DNA of 64,000 nucleotides from assembly GCF_029689945.1 (NCBI RefSeq), contig NZ_CP121451.1, positions 5,518,001-5,582,000 on the forward strand, read 5' to 3'. The stretch is from Paenibacillus amylolyticus. GTDB taxonomy: Bacteria; Bacillota; Bacilli; Paenibacillales; Paenibacillaceae. The notes under the pieces are model-generated. The model did not search any database. It was not told where the DNA came from and was given only the letters and a program-made list of their open reading frames with translations. Positions 41,536 to 52,412 of this stretch are shown one piece after another; the first letter of the stretch is position 1, and each line of letters starts with the position of its first letter. Made by a program: the position numbers and the translations under genes.

Positions 41536-43558
41536 CTACGTATTTTTCAAGGCAGTTGCTTCCACGTCATTGATAAATCGGCGCAGCTTGGCAGCTACAT
41601 CACGATTAATCTCTCCGTTTTCATACAATTGCTGCACGGTATTACGCTGTTCCTGAATCGCCACCATCTGCAATTCAAGCTTCTCCTGATTAAACGGATC
41701 TTCTGTTTTCCCTTGGTTCCAGGTTCGCAATTTGGCAATTACACGCTCATACTTGGCGATGACCGACAGAGCGACGACTCGATTCCCATCATTCATATGG
41801 GCACGAATAGCCTTAATTGCCGCTTCAGAGGTACGTAACTTCACCTGACGGAACAATTCTGCATTTTCAAGCATGAAAGGTTGATTCGGCTTCTGGGATC
41901 GATTGGTGAACAGATGACCCAGTACACGCCCGATCTCGTTGATGGAGGCCATCATCTGAGTGTTGGCGCGATTGGACAGCATCATTTCCTTGCGATCCAG
42001 CCAGCTGTCACATTTGAAGGCGGCATCGGAAGCAATTGCATTTTCATCCAGCATCGCTTCGATTTCTTTGCGCTCCGCACGGGTGGCGATCAGGTTAATA
42101 GCCGTTTCCTGTTTCTGAATATGTTTGCGTTTATCTGGGGTGAGCTGACCTGCGGCTTGTCTGATATATTTGGACAGATCGGAGACAACCGCAAGTGCCG
42201 CAGCTTTGTTCTCATCATTCATTTCGGATTTGACAGCTCGTATCGCTGCATTCAGCATAATGTCATGTGCTTTTCGTTCGGACTTCTGAGGAGTTTCCTC
42301 AGTCGATTTCCCATCGTCCTTGGCCAGAACCGGAAGAAATACACTCGCCGCGATCAGGGAGAAGAGAATCACTCCTGCCGCCAGGAAGATAATGAGATCC
42401 CGTTCAGGGAAAGGTGACCCGTCCTGAAGCACGTAAGGAATGGAGAAGGCACCCGCCAAAGTCACAGCCCCCGCACGCCAGAGAGAGAAAGGATCGTAAT
42501 TTCCTTGAACCGCGGTCTGCCAATGGAGGATTTGGTCCGCAGCAATTCATTTCCCTGCCAGAACAGATAGATCCAAAGAAAGCGCAGAATCAGCAGCAGC
42601 ACTGAGATCAGACCTACATAACCCAACACCTGCAGATTATTAAACGAAACATTTTCGAAAATGGTACTTAGCACATCCGGGACCTGTACACCCAGAATGA
42701 CGAAGACCAGACCATTTAGTATAAATAAAATGACTGACCATGTGCTCGCAGATACCACTTGCATTTTCAACTGAACCGATTCAGCGCGGTCTCGCTCGAT
42801 GGCATGGATAATGCCGCCTGCAACTACCGCAAGAATTCCTGATACGCCAATTTCTTCACTCACCAGATAGATGACGAACGGGGTCAAAATTTGCAACAGC
42901 ATGTGAATCGTTACATCCTCCATGCCCAGCCTGCGAATCCATACCCCGAGCCTGATCAACAGAAAAGATAACAAGGCACCGACGAGAAGTCCGCCAATCG
43001 CAATCACAATAAAACTGAAAGTAGCCTGGGCCAGGGAAAACACCCCGTAACCGTGGCTGCAATCGCGAATTTGAAGGCGACCAAGCCGGATGCATCATTC
43101 ATTAATGCTTCCCCTTCAAGAAGCCTATGTATGCTTTTGGGCAGATGGACCCGTCCAGCCATGGCGCCAACGGCAACAGCATCTGTCGGGGACAGTATGG
43201 CTGCAAGAGCAAAAGCAGCGGGTAATGGAATCGTAGGAATCAACCAATGAATGGCATATCCCGCCACAATCACCGTCACAAACACAAGTCCCAGTGCAAG
43301 CAGAAGTATTGGTGCACGCAAATTCCATAATTCATTTCTTGGCGTTCGCTTACCATCGTTATATAACAAAGGTGCGATGAAAAGTACAAAGAACAATTCC
43401 GGATTCAATGGCAGATGTACCCCAGCAGGAAGTAGAGCTACGGCAACACCAAGCACGATTTGAATGAGCGGAACGGGAATAAAGGGTACAAACCGGTTCA
43501 GGATGTTTGATAAACCGATCAGTACCAGTAACACAAGTACGGCGATAAATATTTCCAT
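41536..43558 (-). CDS. Na+/H+ antiporter, CPA1 family, NhaK/YvgP-like (two frameshifts)
   Basis: About 674 aa after correction. Twelve predicted spans in the first about 400 residues, with the ion-binding region [13 protein letters not shown] and [34 protein letters not shown] is the canonical late motif. The cytosolic tail of about 260 residues is helical and matches the length of NhaK-type antiporters. One G is missing at 43043-43046 (VTG/VFSLAQ) and one at 42468-42472 (GVRG/AVTLAG). Expected to exchange cytosolic Na+ or K+ for protons. Stands alone. Confidence 0.9.
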
Positions 43559-43685
43559 GATGATAATCCCTTTCCGCTATAGAAGTGGTGAAACCTTTGT
43601 TGCATAGGCTTATTTTAACATAATCCAAACTTTGTTATAAAAATGTTGTCATATCTATATAACCATTCAACTGGTCTCAGACCAT

Positions 43686-43880
43686 TATATATAAGTTGAA
43701 CTATTCATTTACACGATAACGGAGAGGACAGAAAAAACCTGAAAAAGCGAAGCGCTCGCCTTTATCCCCGGATTTTCTCCTTTGGAAAAAGGAATCAGTA
43801 AAATCTGGGATAACAGCGATTGGAAGGTTATTCTGTCATCGTAGTGTCAGTGTAAATAATCTTTAGTTCAACTTATATAG
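43686..43880. repeat. Miniature inverted-repeat element, family A, copy 2 (complete)
   Basis: About 195 bp with inverted ends: left TATATAAGTTGAACTA followed by ATTTACAC, right GTGTAAAT followed by TAGTTCAACTTATATA. The interior matches copy 1 in reverse. There is no protein-coding capacity. It lies between the antiporter gene and yneQ, its right end touching the -35 box of the yneQ promoter. Confidence 0.8.
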
Positions 43881-43881
43881 A

Positions 43882-43910
43882 TTGAAGAATTCTGATGGAT
43901 TCTGTATATA
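43882..43910 (+). promoter_or_regulatory. Probable yneQ promoter
   Basis: TTGAAG and TATATA are separated by 17 nt, about 50 nt upstream of the yneQ ATG, beginning 1 nt after the family A element. Confidence 0.5.
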
Positions 43911-43961
43911 AGATGTTACAATATGCTCAGGACAATACCCCTCGGAAAGGAACTTGCATCT

Positions 43962-44261
43962 ATGGCATTTGGAATTAAACGACAGGAGCTTGCTGCGTGG
44001 AAGGAACAAGTGGCTCGCGGTGAGATTGCATACCTCACTCATTTCTGGATTGACAATCGATTCCCAGGCATCACCAGTGTCACCAAAGTCGGCTGTGCGG
44101 ATCTGGAACGCCTCGAGCATTGGTGTCACGATCATGGGCTGGACCCGCGATACATTCATCAGCGGCAGCCATTTCCCCACTTTGACCTGATGGGCCGTAA
44201 ACAAAAAGAAGTTTTGATTCAGGAAGGCTTGATGGATCATGTGGTTCGCTTTCATTTGTAA
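43962..44261 (+). CDS. yneQ: YneQ family protein
   Basis: 99 aa, intact. MAFGIKRQELAAWKEQVARG, YLTHFWIDNRFPG, VTKVGCADLERL and PHFDLMGRKQKEVLIQEGL match the conserved Bacillus YneQ family of unknown function. AAAGGAA about 9 nt before the ATG fixes the start; an upstream in-frame ATG at 43923 has no site. Convergent with the MarR gene. Confidence 0.82.
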   Translation: MAFGIKRQELAAWKEQVARGEIAYLTHFWIDNRFPGITSVTKVGCADLERLEHWCHDHGLDPRYIHQRQPFPHFDLMGRKQKEVLIQEGLMDHVVRFHL

Positions 44262-44360
44262 CCAACTCAAAAACGCCAGTCTTCAAAGCTCATCCCCCGC
44301 AATTAGGGACGAACTCATGAGGACTGACGTCTTCAAGGAATCAATCAAGTCATATATGAA

Positions 44361-44843
44361 CTACCGATGGATCTGCTCGAACGACTTCATCTTCTCCAGC
44401 AATTTCAGTTCGATTTTCTTCAGCATCCCGAACATCTGCTGTTGCTCCTCTTCGGAAAGTGCTTGCAACAATTCCCAGGTCATTCGGCCACGATTCGCAT
44501 TAAGCGTCTTCGCAAGCTGCGCGCCTTCATCCGTCAGAGACAGCCACACAATTCTCCGATCTTCTTCACTGCGCACACGCTGGATCAACCCTTCCGTTTC
44601 CAGTTGATTCAGTACAATCGTGGTTGCGCCGGAAGACAAACTGAGTTGTCTGGCTACATCCACCGCCATGCAGCGTTTTTCACGTAAAATCATGCCCAAT
44701 ATATGACTTTTTGTCGGATTCAGTTTACAGTTGGTTTCGGTCTTCTGCTGCTGATCCAATACTTTATTTTTATATCTGAAGAAGGCCTCCAACAATTGAT
44801 CTACATTTGCCAATTGAGAGTTTCGCTCCGTATCCGGGCTCAT
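44361..44843 (-). CDS. MarR-family transcriptional regulator
   Basis: 160 aa, intact. Winged helix-turn-helix: MAVDVARQLSLSSGATTIVLNQLETEGLIQRVRSEEDRRIVWLSLTDEG, split by the recognition helix and the DRR wing motif. Flanking helices form the dimer. It is divergent from the FAD monooxygenase gene and a perfect inverted repeat lies between them, so it probably represses that gene and responds to a phenolic or lipophilic ligand. Confidence 0.9.
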   Translation of the reverse strand: MSPDTERNSQLANVDQLLEAFFRYKNKVLDQQQKTETNCKLNPTKSHILGMILREKRCMAVDVARQLSLSSGATTIVLNQLETEGLIQRVRSEEDRRIVWLSLTDEGAQLAKTLNANRGRMTWELLQALSEEEQQQMFGMLKKIELKLLEKMKSFEQIHR

Positions 44844-45061
44844 AAACGTTCCTCCTGCCTTTGTTCATAACCTACCTCATATTGTAACATATTTACACTA
44901 TGATGTTTGTGAAAAATACGCTTGTATTAGACAACCTTTATTTCAACCGAAAGACTTGCGTTTTTATTTTGATTTACACCTATTGCATTATGGCAACAGG
45001 TTTGTTTATAATAACCTATATCTTCAAAGTTACTTTTAGTTACTTAATGATTTTAATAAAT

Positions 45062-45085
45062 CTGTTGTTATAAAGTAAACAACAG
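45062..45085. promoter_or_regulatory. Candidate MarR operator
   Basis: A perfect 8-bp inverted repeat, CTGTTGTT and AACAACAG, with an 8-nt spacer, centred about 40 bp before the monooxygenase start. Size and symmetry suit a MarR dimer. Binding by the divergent regulator is inferred. Confidence 0.5.
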
Positions 45086-45115
45086 TTACTACTATACTGC
45101 AAGGGACTTATGCAC

Positions 45116-46239
45116 ATGAATCAGAATTTACAGTCACCATTCAAAACGGATGTTTGCATCGTGGGCGCTGGCCCTGGCGGCGCCTTACTTTCTTATTTAC
45201 TGAATCAAAAAGGAATATCCACCCTGCTCATAGAGCGGCAGCCCCACCTGCACAAGTCGTTTCGCGGGGAGCTCTTAATGCCGACGGAGAAGCGATCTTA
45301 AATAAACATGGTCTATATTCACTCATTCAGGAACGCGGAGCACTGCCCTTGGAACAGATACAGTATTGGGAGAACGGACACATTATTCATACCGTGACGC
45401 CGGGCAGTGGAGAATCTCATGTGGGTATTCACGTACCCCAGGATCATCTCCTGGAAGCCATTGTCTCGCACGCTCAGCAGCATCGTGCACATGAACAGGT
45501 ACTTTTTAATACAATCATGACCGGTTTGCTTCGAGACAAGAAAGGCCAGATCGTTGGTATTAACATTCGGCAGAACGGCGTGCCTGCCTCCATCGAAGCT
45601 TCTATTATTGTTGGCGCTGATGGCAGATACTCTGCTGTACGCAAACATTCCGGTCTGACCCCCGAGATTCGCAAGCACGGGTATGATCTGCTGTGGGCGC
45701 GCATTCCGGCACCCTCAGGTTGGGAACCCGCCGTTCGAATGGCCAGCATGGATGGTCAACAGCTTGCCTTGTTCTCCCAATTCGGCGGTTATGTTCAGAT
45801 TGGATGGAATATCCCCGAAGGAGCATACGCCAAGCTGCGTGAGCAGCCGATTGCTCCTTTTGTAGACAAATTGGTCTCCGCGTTTCCTTGTCTATCTGAT
45901 TCTGTAGCTGCCAATATTCAGAGCTGGAGTGATTTTGTTCTGTTATCCGTCGAAAGCAGCTATTGCCAGTCATGGGCACAGGACAATGTTGTACTCATCG
46001 GTGATGCCGCTCATACGATGACCCCAACCGGTGCATTTGGCCTTAATGCCGCGCTGGAAGATGCGGATGTGCTCTCGGAATTACTCGTGCACATGGCTGC
46101 TAATCAATTCAGTTCCACTGTACAACTTCAGGAACTCCAGGCGATTCGCGGAGCGAAGGTTCAACAGCAACTTGCACGACAAGTGGAGATGGAATCCTCT
46201 TTCAGCAGCGCTATGAATCGTTTCTTTAAAACCCCATAA
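45116..46239 (+). CDS. FAD-dependent monooxygenase (frameshifted)
   Basis: About 374 aa after correction. PHBH/UbiH-like flavoprotein: dinucleotide motif VGAGPGG (residues 16-22), FRGELLNADGE after the first helix, the second FAD motif VGADGRYSAVR, and the GD motif VLIGDAAHTMTPTGAFGLN. It should hydroxylate or epoxidise a small, probably aromatic or polyketide-like compound using NAD(P)H and O2. One A is missing at 45277-45278. AGGGA about 8-9 nt before the second ATG selects that start. Divergent from, and probably repressed by, the MarR protein. Confidence 0.87.
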
Positions 46240-46280
46240 GATCAACTGACACGACGATATTACCTCACCTGCTCCACATA

Positions 46281-46317
46281 CAAAAAAGGTGGCATCCCTG
46301 CTCAGGATGACCACCTT
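46281..46317 (-). terminator. Terminator of the mannoside operon
   Basis: AAGGTGG-TCATCC pairs with GGGATG-CCACCTT and is followed by a run of T (CCTTTTTTG) on the minus strand, about 37 nt past the GH2 stop. Confidence 0.8.
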
Positions 46318-46353
46318 GAACCTCGAATAACACCGAAGTCTATAATTATGATC

Positions 46354-48930
46354 TCACCCTTCTCTGCCGTTTATGGCACTGACCCGAAGTTCCGTCAGAG
46401 GGAGAGAGGATTGTTCTGGATGACGAAGTCTTACCGTTCGGCTCTCGCCGGGGAGCAGATCAAAATAATTGTCACTGAATCGCACACGCCCAAGAGGCAG
46501 CTCCAGCTTCACCAATCGTGCAATCGCACTACTGGCTGTAACCGTTACAGACTGTTCCTCTTCATTCACATGTACACTCAGTTGGGATTCCGGCAAGACC
46601 ACATCCTTCGGATCACGCAAGAAGTACCGATTCATCGGCGCCGCAAACCCTTCGGATACCAGCTCAACCATGACTTCCTCCGCACGTCTGCCCTGCAGCA
46701 CCTCTGCTTCAGTTAATTCGGCAATACACAATGCAGATTGAGATGTTACTTCAACAGCATGTATGCTGGAATAGATCTTCTCTCCATTCAACGTGTAGAC
46801 ATTGAAGAGCAGTTCGCCTTTCAAGACTTCACGTGTATCGTTCACAACCCACAACGCAAGCGGCTCCCCCGGCTCATGCTCCAGTGACAACAGAACAGGA
46901 TGAAAGAATATTTTCCCATAATAAAAGGATGCCTTCGGCAGCAATTCATAATCAATCATGGACCAGCTTGTTCCTGGCCAGCTATCATTCAGTTGCCACA
47001 CAAGCGCACCGCTGTTACGGTGATTGATACGCCGGAAATGTTCAATGCCATAGCGCAATCCCTCTGCTTGAGTCAGCATGGAATAGTTCATGTACTCCTC
47101 TATATTTTGCGGGATGCCCGTGTAACCTTCCATCAGCAAAATACCTTTTTGGTGATTGGTATCCTTGTTACGGTAGGCCATCTCTGGACTGCCCCAGTAA
47201 AACTGCCCTGCGGGTATATTTTTCTCCAGCGTGTAACGATTGGCCGAGGCATGCATACCAAATTCACTGCTGAACAACGCATGATCATTTTTATAATTTT
47301 TGAACGTCACACCTTCAATACTGTAGTCCAGCAACGGCGGCTCTCCATGCTTCCTCGGATAGACCGAGCCATGCCATACCTGCCAGTTGTGACGATCCCC
47401 GACATCTGGATCATTGGCATCCTGACCATTGCTGTCCCCGAACGGCGAAGAAGGCCAGTACGGACGGGACCAATCCAAGCGATCCAACACTTCCGGGATC
47501 AGTTCATGATAGATAAGTTCGCCGTAGAACGGACTGGTAATATCTCCACTTGCTGATTTCATATCATAGAGCCAGTCTATCTCATTATTGCCACACCAGA
47601 TAGCAAGCGAGGCACGGTTACGCAGGCGCAGGACATTGTTTTCAACCTCTTGCCGTACATTATCCATGAACTCTCGATTGAAATCGGGGAACAAGGCGTT
47701 CGCGAATGCAAAATCCTGCCATACCAACACCCCTTGCCGATCACACTCATCGTAGAAAACATCCTTCTCATATATACCACCCGCCCAGACACGCAGCATA
47801 TTCATATGTCCTTCTACCGATAGCTCGACAAGCTCACGATACCGGGAGTTCGGGATGGCACCAATCAGATGATCAGCCGGAATCCAGTTGGCTCCCTTGG
47901 CATACACTTTGACTCCGTTTAGCATAAAAGCAAATGCATCTTCACCCTGTTCATTGTGAAGAGCCAGCTCAATCGTTCGTATTCCATACGGCTCACTATA
48001 ACGATCCACCTCAATGCCATCTGCGTACAATGTGACCTCCAGCGTATACAGATAAGGCTCACCCAGATCATGAGTCCACCATAACTGAGGTGCTGTGACG
48101 TTCAACGTGGCCTCTGCCTGATCACCTTCTACAGGGAGTTCAGTGGCACTTGCCATCTCGTGTCCGTTGCGATCCAGCAGACGAATAGTACAGGACGCAA
48201 CCACAGCCTGCTCACGTTTCTGCCTGCTACGGTAAGACAAGACGGATTTCACATCCGCCATGACGCGTAAGACAGCCAGATCTTTACGGACTGATTCCGT
48301 TCGGGCATACACACTTTCCAGCTTGGCAATCGTTCGTTTTTCCAGCCGTACAGCTCCCCAGATCCCGACCGTCACCATGCGTGGCCCCCAGTCCCAGCCA
48401 AAGTTCATCGCTGCTTTGCGCAACCATGGCCGTTCCTTCGTATATGAGGACCAGTCAAAGGTTTCTTTGTCCCGGTGGTGCAGGTGAAGCGGATCGAACT
48501 TGACGGCAATCGCATTCCACCCACTGCGTACCAGTGACGTGACGTTAAACGTATGTGACATCAGCATATTGGCCGTTTTCCCGACTTCATGGCCGTTCAC
48601 ATAGACTGTTGCGAACGTATCCAATCCTTCGAACACCAATTCAAAGTGCTCTTCCATCTCTGCATCTCTCACCAGATTGAAGGTTGTGCGGTACCACCAT
48701 TCCTTTTGCTCAATCCAGCGACTTTTGGCATCATTATGTCCGTAATAGGGCGGATCAATAATACTGCGCTCCATCAGTGCAGCATGTACATCCCCAGGCA
48801 CTTCAGCCCCGATCCAGAAACGGTCATCCAGCGCAGCCGCCGCCACATCCATTGCCCGCTTCTCCCCAACTTCATAATGTTGTATCTTCCATTGTCCCGA
48901 TAAATCCTGACTTGAACGATGAGTCTTCAT
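46354..48930 (-). CDS. GH2 beta-mannosidase
   Basis: 858 aa, intact. Removes non-reducing beta-mannose from mannan oligosaccharides in the cytoplasm. Jelly-roll sugar-binding domain first (LSGQWKI, VPGDVHAALM, WWYRTTF), then an Ig-like domain, then the barrel with GANWIPAD, acid/base Glu450 in WCGNNEIDW and nucleophile Glu556 in LFSSEFGMHA. WNDSWPG-type LNDSWPGTSWS supports beta-mannosidase over beta-galactosidase. No signal peptide. Start ATG with GTGAGGA about 7 nt upstream; the open frame continues 29 codons further without a better site. Last gene of the mannoside locus. Confidence 0.92.
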   Translation of the reverse strand: MKTHRSSQDLSGQWKIQHYEVGEKRAMDVAAAALDDRFWIGAEVPGDVHAALMERSIIDPPYYGHNDAKSRWIEQKEWWYRTTFNLVRDAEMEEHFELVFEGLDTFATVYVNGHEVGKTANMLMSHTFNVTSLVRSGWNAIAVKFDPLHLHHRDKETFDWSSYTKERPWLRKAAMNFGWDWGPRMVTVGIWGAVRLEKRTIAKLESVYARTESVRKDLAVLRVMADVKSVLSYRSRQKREQAVVASCTIRLLDRNGHEMASATELPVEGDQAEATLNVTAPQLWWTHDLGEPYLYTLEVTLYADGIEVDRYSEPYGIRTIELALHNEQGEDAFAFMLNGVKVYAKGANWIPADHLIGAIPNSRYRELVELSVEGHMNMLRVWAGGIYEKDVFYDECDRQGVLVWQDFAFANALFPDFNREFMDNVRQEVENNVLRLRNRASLAIWCGNNEIDWLYDMKSASGDITSPFYGELIYHELIPEVLDRLDWSRPYWPSSPFGDSNGQDANDPDVGDRHNWQVWHGSVYPRKHGEPPLLDYSIEGVTFKNYKNDHALFSSEFGMHASANRYTLEKNIPAGQFYWGSPEMAYRNKDTNHQKGILLMEGYTGIPQNIEEYMNYSMLTQAEGLRYGIEHFRRINHRNSGALVWQLNDSWPGTSWSMIDYELLPKASFYYGKIFFHPVLLSLEHEPGEPLALWVVNDTREVLKGELLFNVYTLNGEKIYSSIHAVEVTSQSALCIAELTEAEVLQGRRAEEVMVELVSEGFAAPMNRYFLRDPKDVVLPESQLSVHVNEEEQSVTVTASSAIARLVKLELPLGRVRFSDNYFDLLPGESRTVRLRHPEQSSLPLTELRVSAINGREG

Positions 48931-48972
48931 CCGTACGTCCTCACTCTCCCTTGACCCTGAGTAATACCATAT

Positions 48973-48986
48973 CGAAAACGTTTGCA
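48973..48986. promoter_or_regulatory. Candidate cre site upstream of beta-mannosidase
   Basis: Read on the minus strand, TGCAAACGTTTTCG matches TGNAANCGNTNNCA except for the last base. It lies about 45 bp upstream of the GH2 start, between it and the regulator gene. Confidence 0.5.
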
Positions 48987-49019
48987 AAAATACAAGACAT
49001 GCTGCCTGATCTGCCAATG

Positions 49020-50605
49020 CTAACTTCCCGAAGGTTTGAATGACAACGCCTCTTCGCGATATTCACTCGGGGTCTTGCCGGTATGTTTTTTGAACAGTCT
49101 GCTAAAATATTTCACATCTTCGTAGCCGCTGATGGCAGCGACTTCACTGACCTTCGCTGGAGACACGGCGAGCATATCCATCGCTCTTCGGATACGCATA
49201 TCGGTGACAAAATCACCGAAGGTCACACCCATTTCCTTTTTAAACAGTTCACTGAGGTGACCGGGATGCAAATGAACATGTCCAGCTACCAACTGTAAAT
49301 TGATGTCCTGTGCCAAGGATGATTCAATATAACCAATAGCCTTTTGCACATGGGCAGCCTGTCCCTGACCCATTCGACTATGATAGACATGCATCAGACC
49401 ATACAGATGCTGGAACAACATATCCCCAGATCTACGGGTTCGGCATCCGGTTCCGGCATCCAGGGTTCGAGTCTTGGGGTGTCTTCACGTCCTGTAGCTC
49501 GCATGGTGCGAGTAAGCCAGCGATGACCTGCAATGACTGCTGAGTGCAGACAAGCACTGAACGATTCTGGCGTAACCTGCGGTTCTGTGATCAGGTTAGC
49601 CACAAGTTCTCGCGTCCATGTTGTTAACGTGACTGAATCATTATCCAGCAATAATGTGCCGAGTGTGGTCTCCTCTTCGTGCGTAAGTACTGTTTTACCA
49701 CCTTGGCGATCCTTAACATGCTCATAGTGCCATACTTTATCTTCCATCAAACCTCGATATCGGAATGCAGCTGAAGCTGTTCTGTAGCTTTCATGCAGAT
49801 CTGCATATCCACGCACGGGCAGACCTACCGCTGCGCGCAGGGCGCACTTCAATAATTGTTCCACCCGACGTAATGCACTCTCCAGCCTTAACGCATATTC
49901 CTGATCCATAGGCGACCATGAAACTACACAAATAATTTGCTGTTTCTCGACATGAGCAATGGCACCCGGCAACATATCCTCAAGGGTATTCTGCACCGCG
50001 AAACGCAAGAGCGCATCCGAAGATCGATCCCAACCCTCTGCTCGAAGAACAATGACTTGTCTGAGAAGCTGTTCATCATCAGTGCCATCAACCGCCTCCT
50101 CTAGTCCGGCATCAGATCGCAAAAATGAAGGAAACTGACCAGAAGAAGTATCACCATCAATGATCCACCCGGCAAATAACCGCTCCCGATTCTCCCGCAT
50201 AAGCTGTCCCTCTCTGGACTTCTCTGCCCAACGTTCCGTGATTCGCTGTTTGGCCTGTAATACCGTCTTGATGATCTCTTCCGGCTTGCTTGTTTTGAGC
50301 AAATAATCTGTGACCCCTTGGCGAATCGCCTGCTGCGCATAAGAAAAGTCATCGAATCCGGACAAAATAATTACCTCCAGCTCAGGTAGCAACCGCAGGC
50401 CCTCTTCTGCCAGTTCCAGCCCTGACCTGCCTGTCATCCGAATATCCGTCATCAGGATATGTGGGCGTTCTTCAGCCATGCGTGTTAGCGCCTCCTCCGC
50501 CGAGGCAGCAGGTGGAAGAAGTTCAATTCCGAGTTCATGCCAGGCGATAACACTGGCAAGCCCTGTACGGATAATGACTTCATCATCAACAATTAATAGT
50601 CTCAT
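49020..50605 (-). CDS. Response regulator, REC plus AraC-type (YesN-like), mannoside locus (frameshifted)
   Basis: About 528 aa. REC domain: VDDEV, phospho-Asp in HILMTDIRMTGRSG, Lys in YLLKTS. C-terminal AraC domain: INLQLVAGHVHLHPGHLSELFKKEMG and EVAAISGYEDVKYFSRLFKKHTGKTPSEYR. One G is missing at a run of four (49424-49427), between PVDLG and DMLFQHLYG. Overlaps the kinase stop by 4 nt. Presumed activator of the mannoside genes. Confidence 0.88.
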
Positions 50606-52382
50606 CGCGAACCCTCCAAGATTGGAATGGAAAACGAAATCCGCGTACCGCCCCCAACCCTGCTGTCTACTTCAAGCTGTGCATCCGCTCCATAATGGAG
50701 CAGCAACCTCTCATTCACATTGCAGAGCCCATAACCGCCTTGATTTGGCTGTTTTTCCGGCTGTTTTCCCTTCCATTCGCTAATGCTTATCCTTAATTGC
50801 TCCAGTCTGTCCGGTTCCATGCCGACACCATCATCCAGCACCAGCACATTCATCTGTTCATTGTCCGGATCTTTGCGAATCATGATGGTGATGGTACCCA
50901 CGCCAGCTTTGGGCTGAATGCCATGAATCATGGCGTTCTCAACGAGCGGTTGCAGCAACAGCTTCAGCATCATTCGCTTCTCAAGCGCCGGATCTACAAT
51001 GTAATGCAGGGTGAATTGATCCGGGAAACGAATGGACTGCACACGCACATAATGGCGAATATGAGCAATCTCCTGTTCCACAGCATAGTAATCCTGACCA
51101 TTGTTTAAGCTGATCCGCAGGAAATCACTCAAGCCCTCCACCATATCTGCGATCCTCTTCTCTTCAGACATCAAGGCAATCCAGTGAATCGAAGAGAGCG
51201 TGTTATACAGGAAGTGTGGATTAATCTGCGCCTGAAGTACCCGAAGATCGGCTTCTTTTTGCGGGCTTCACCTCGTATAACCTCTTCCTTCAATAACTGA
51301 ATATGTGCACCCAGCAGATTGTAACTCTCCCCAAGCCTGCCGATCTCGTCATCACTTTCAGACCGAAACAGCGGAAGAGGCCGTTCCGGATCAATTCGAG
51401 ACAGATGTCGGGTAAGCACACGCAGCGGCCTCGTCACTCGCCGCACAGTAAACCACACCAAGCCGGCGCTGATCGCAGCGGACATGGCAACAGCGAATCC
51501 GGTCAGAATAAGGATATATCGATTCTCGGATTTGTACTGATCATATGGTACGGTTCCAACCAATGTCCAACCCGTCAATTCTTCCGGATAATAGAGCAGC
51601 GTCCGTTTATCCTCACCACTGCCATACGTGGTGGTTCCGCTACCACCGTCCTGAATTAACGTTGTAACCCCTGGTTCAACCCCCTCCAGCTTGAGTCCAA
51701 GCCGGGATTTATCCATCGAAGACAGAATCTCTCCTGAACTGCTGATGAGTTCCAATCTTCCTTCCCCTCTGCCTAATCCCAGAGCGGCCCATCCTTTGGA
51801 TATGGCCTTCTCATCCAGACTAATGGCCAACCAGCCGATGGGGCGATAATCGTGTATACTGCGAATCGGCCGAACCAATGTGATCACATTTTGTATGCCT
51901 GCGTAATTCTGCACCGGGTATACCCCCGTCCATTGTTTGACCGATTCACCACTTGGAACAGAGGGATACGTCAAATTGGATTCACTGGATTCATACCAGG
52001 TAGCGGTCGACAATGTAGCATCAAAACGTCCAGGGTATATGGCAATGTTGGCGATATATTTTTTGGAAGCAGCCAGGTTGGTCATCCTGCCCAGGATATC
52101 CACACGGTCCAGTTCATGGTCCTCATTTTGGCTAAGATAGTGCTGGATATCCCGTTCTCCAATCAGGAAAATGGACAGGTTCTCCGCATCTTGCAGCATA
52201 TAACGAAGATTCGCTTCCACCTGTTTCAGTGTATCCATGCCGGACAGTTTTGTTTTTTGCTCTGTAATGCGGGAAGAGAACAGAAAGGCGAACAGACCCA
52301 AGGCCAGCAAAGGCACAATCATTGAAGCTGTCACGACGACAGATAGCTTCCTTTGTAATGAAGATGTGAGCCAGCGTGCCAA
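50602..52382 (-). CDS. Sensor histidine kinase, YesM-like, mannoside locus (frameshifted)
   Basis: About 593 aa. First span VTASMIVPLLALGLFAFLF, an extracytoplasmic dCache-like region of about 240 residues (LVRPIRSIHDYRPIGWLAISL), second span, HAMP, phospho-His in AQINPHFLYN, N-box VENAMIHGIQ and DDGVGM. A run of five T at 51256-51260 should be six (EARKK/EADLRVLQ). TTG start with GAGGAGG 8 nt upstream. Directly after the second permease gene, so it is probably co-transcribed with the transporter. Confidence 0.88.
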
Positions 52383-52412
52383 ACGTTTCTCCTCCTCTGG
52401 ATGCGCTTTCGC

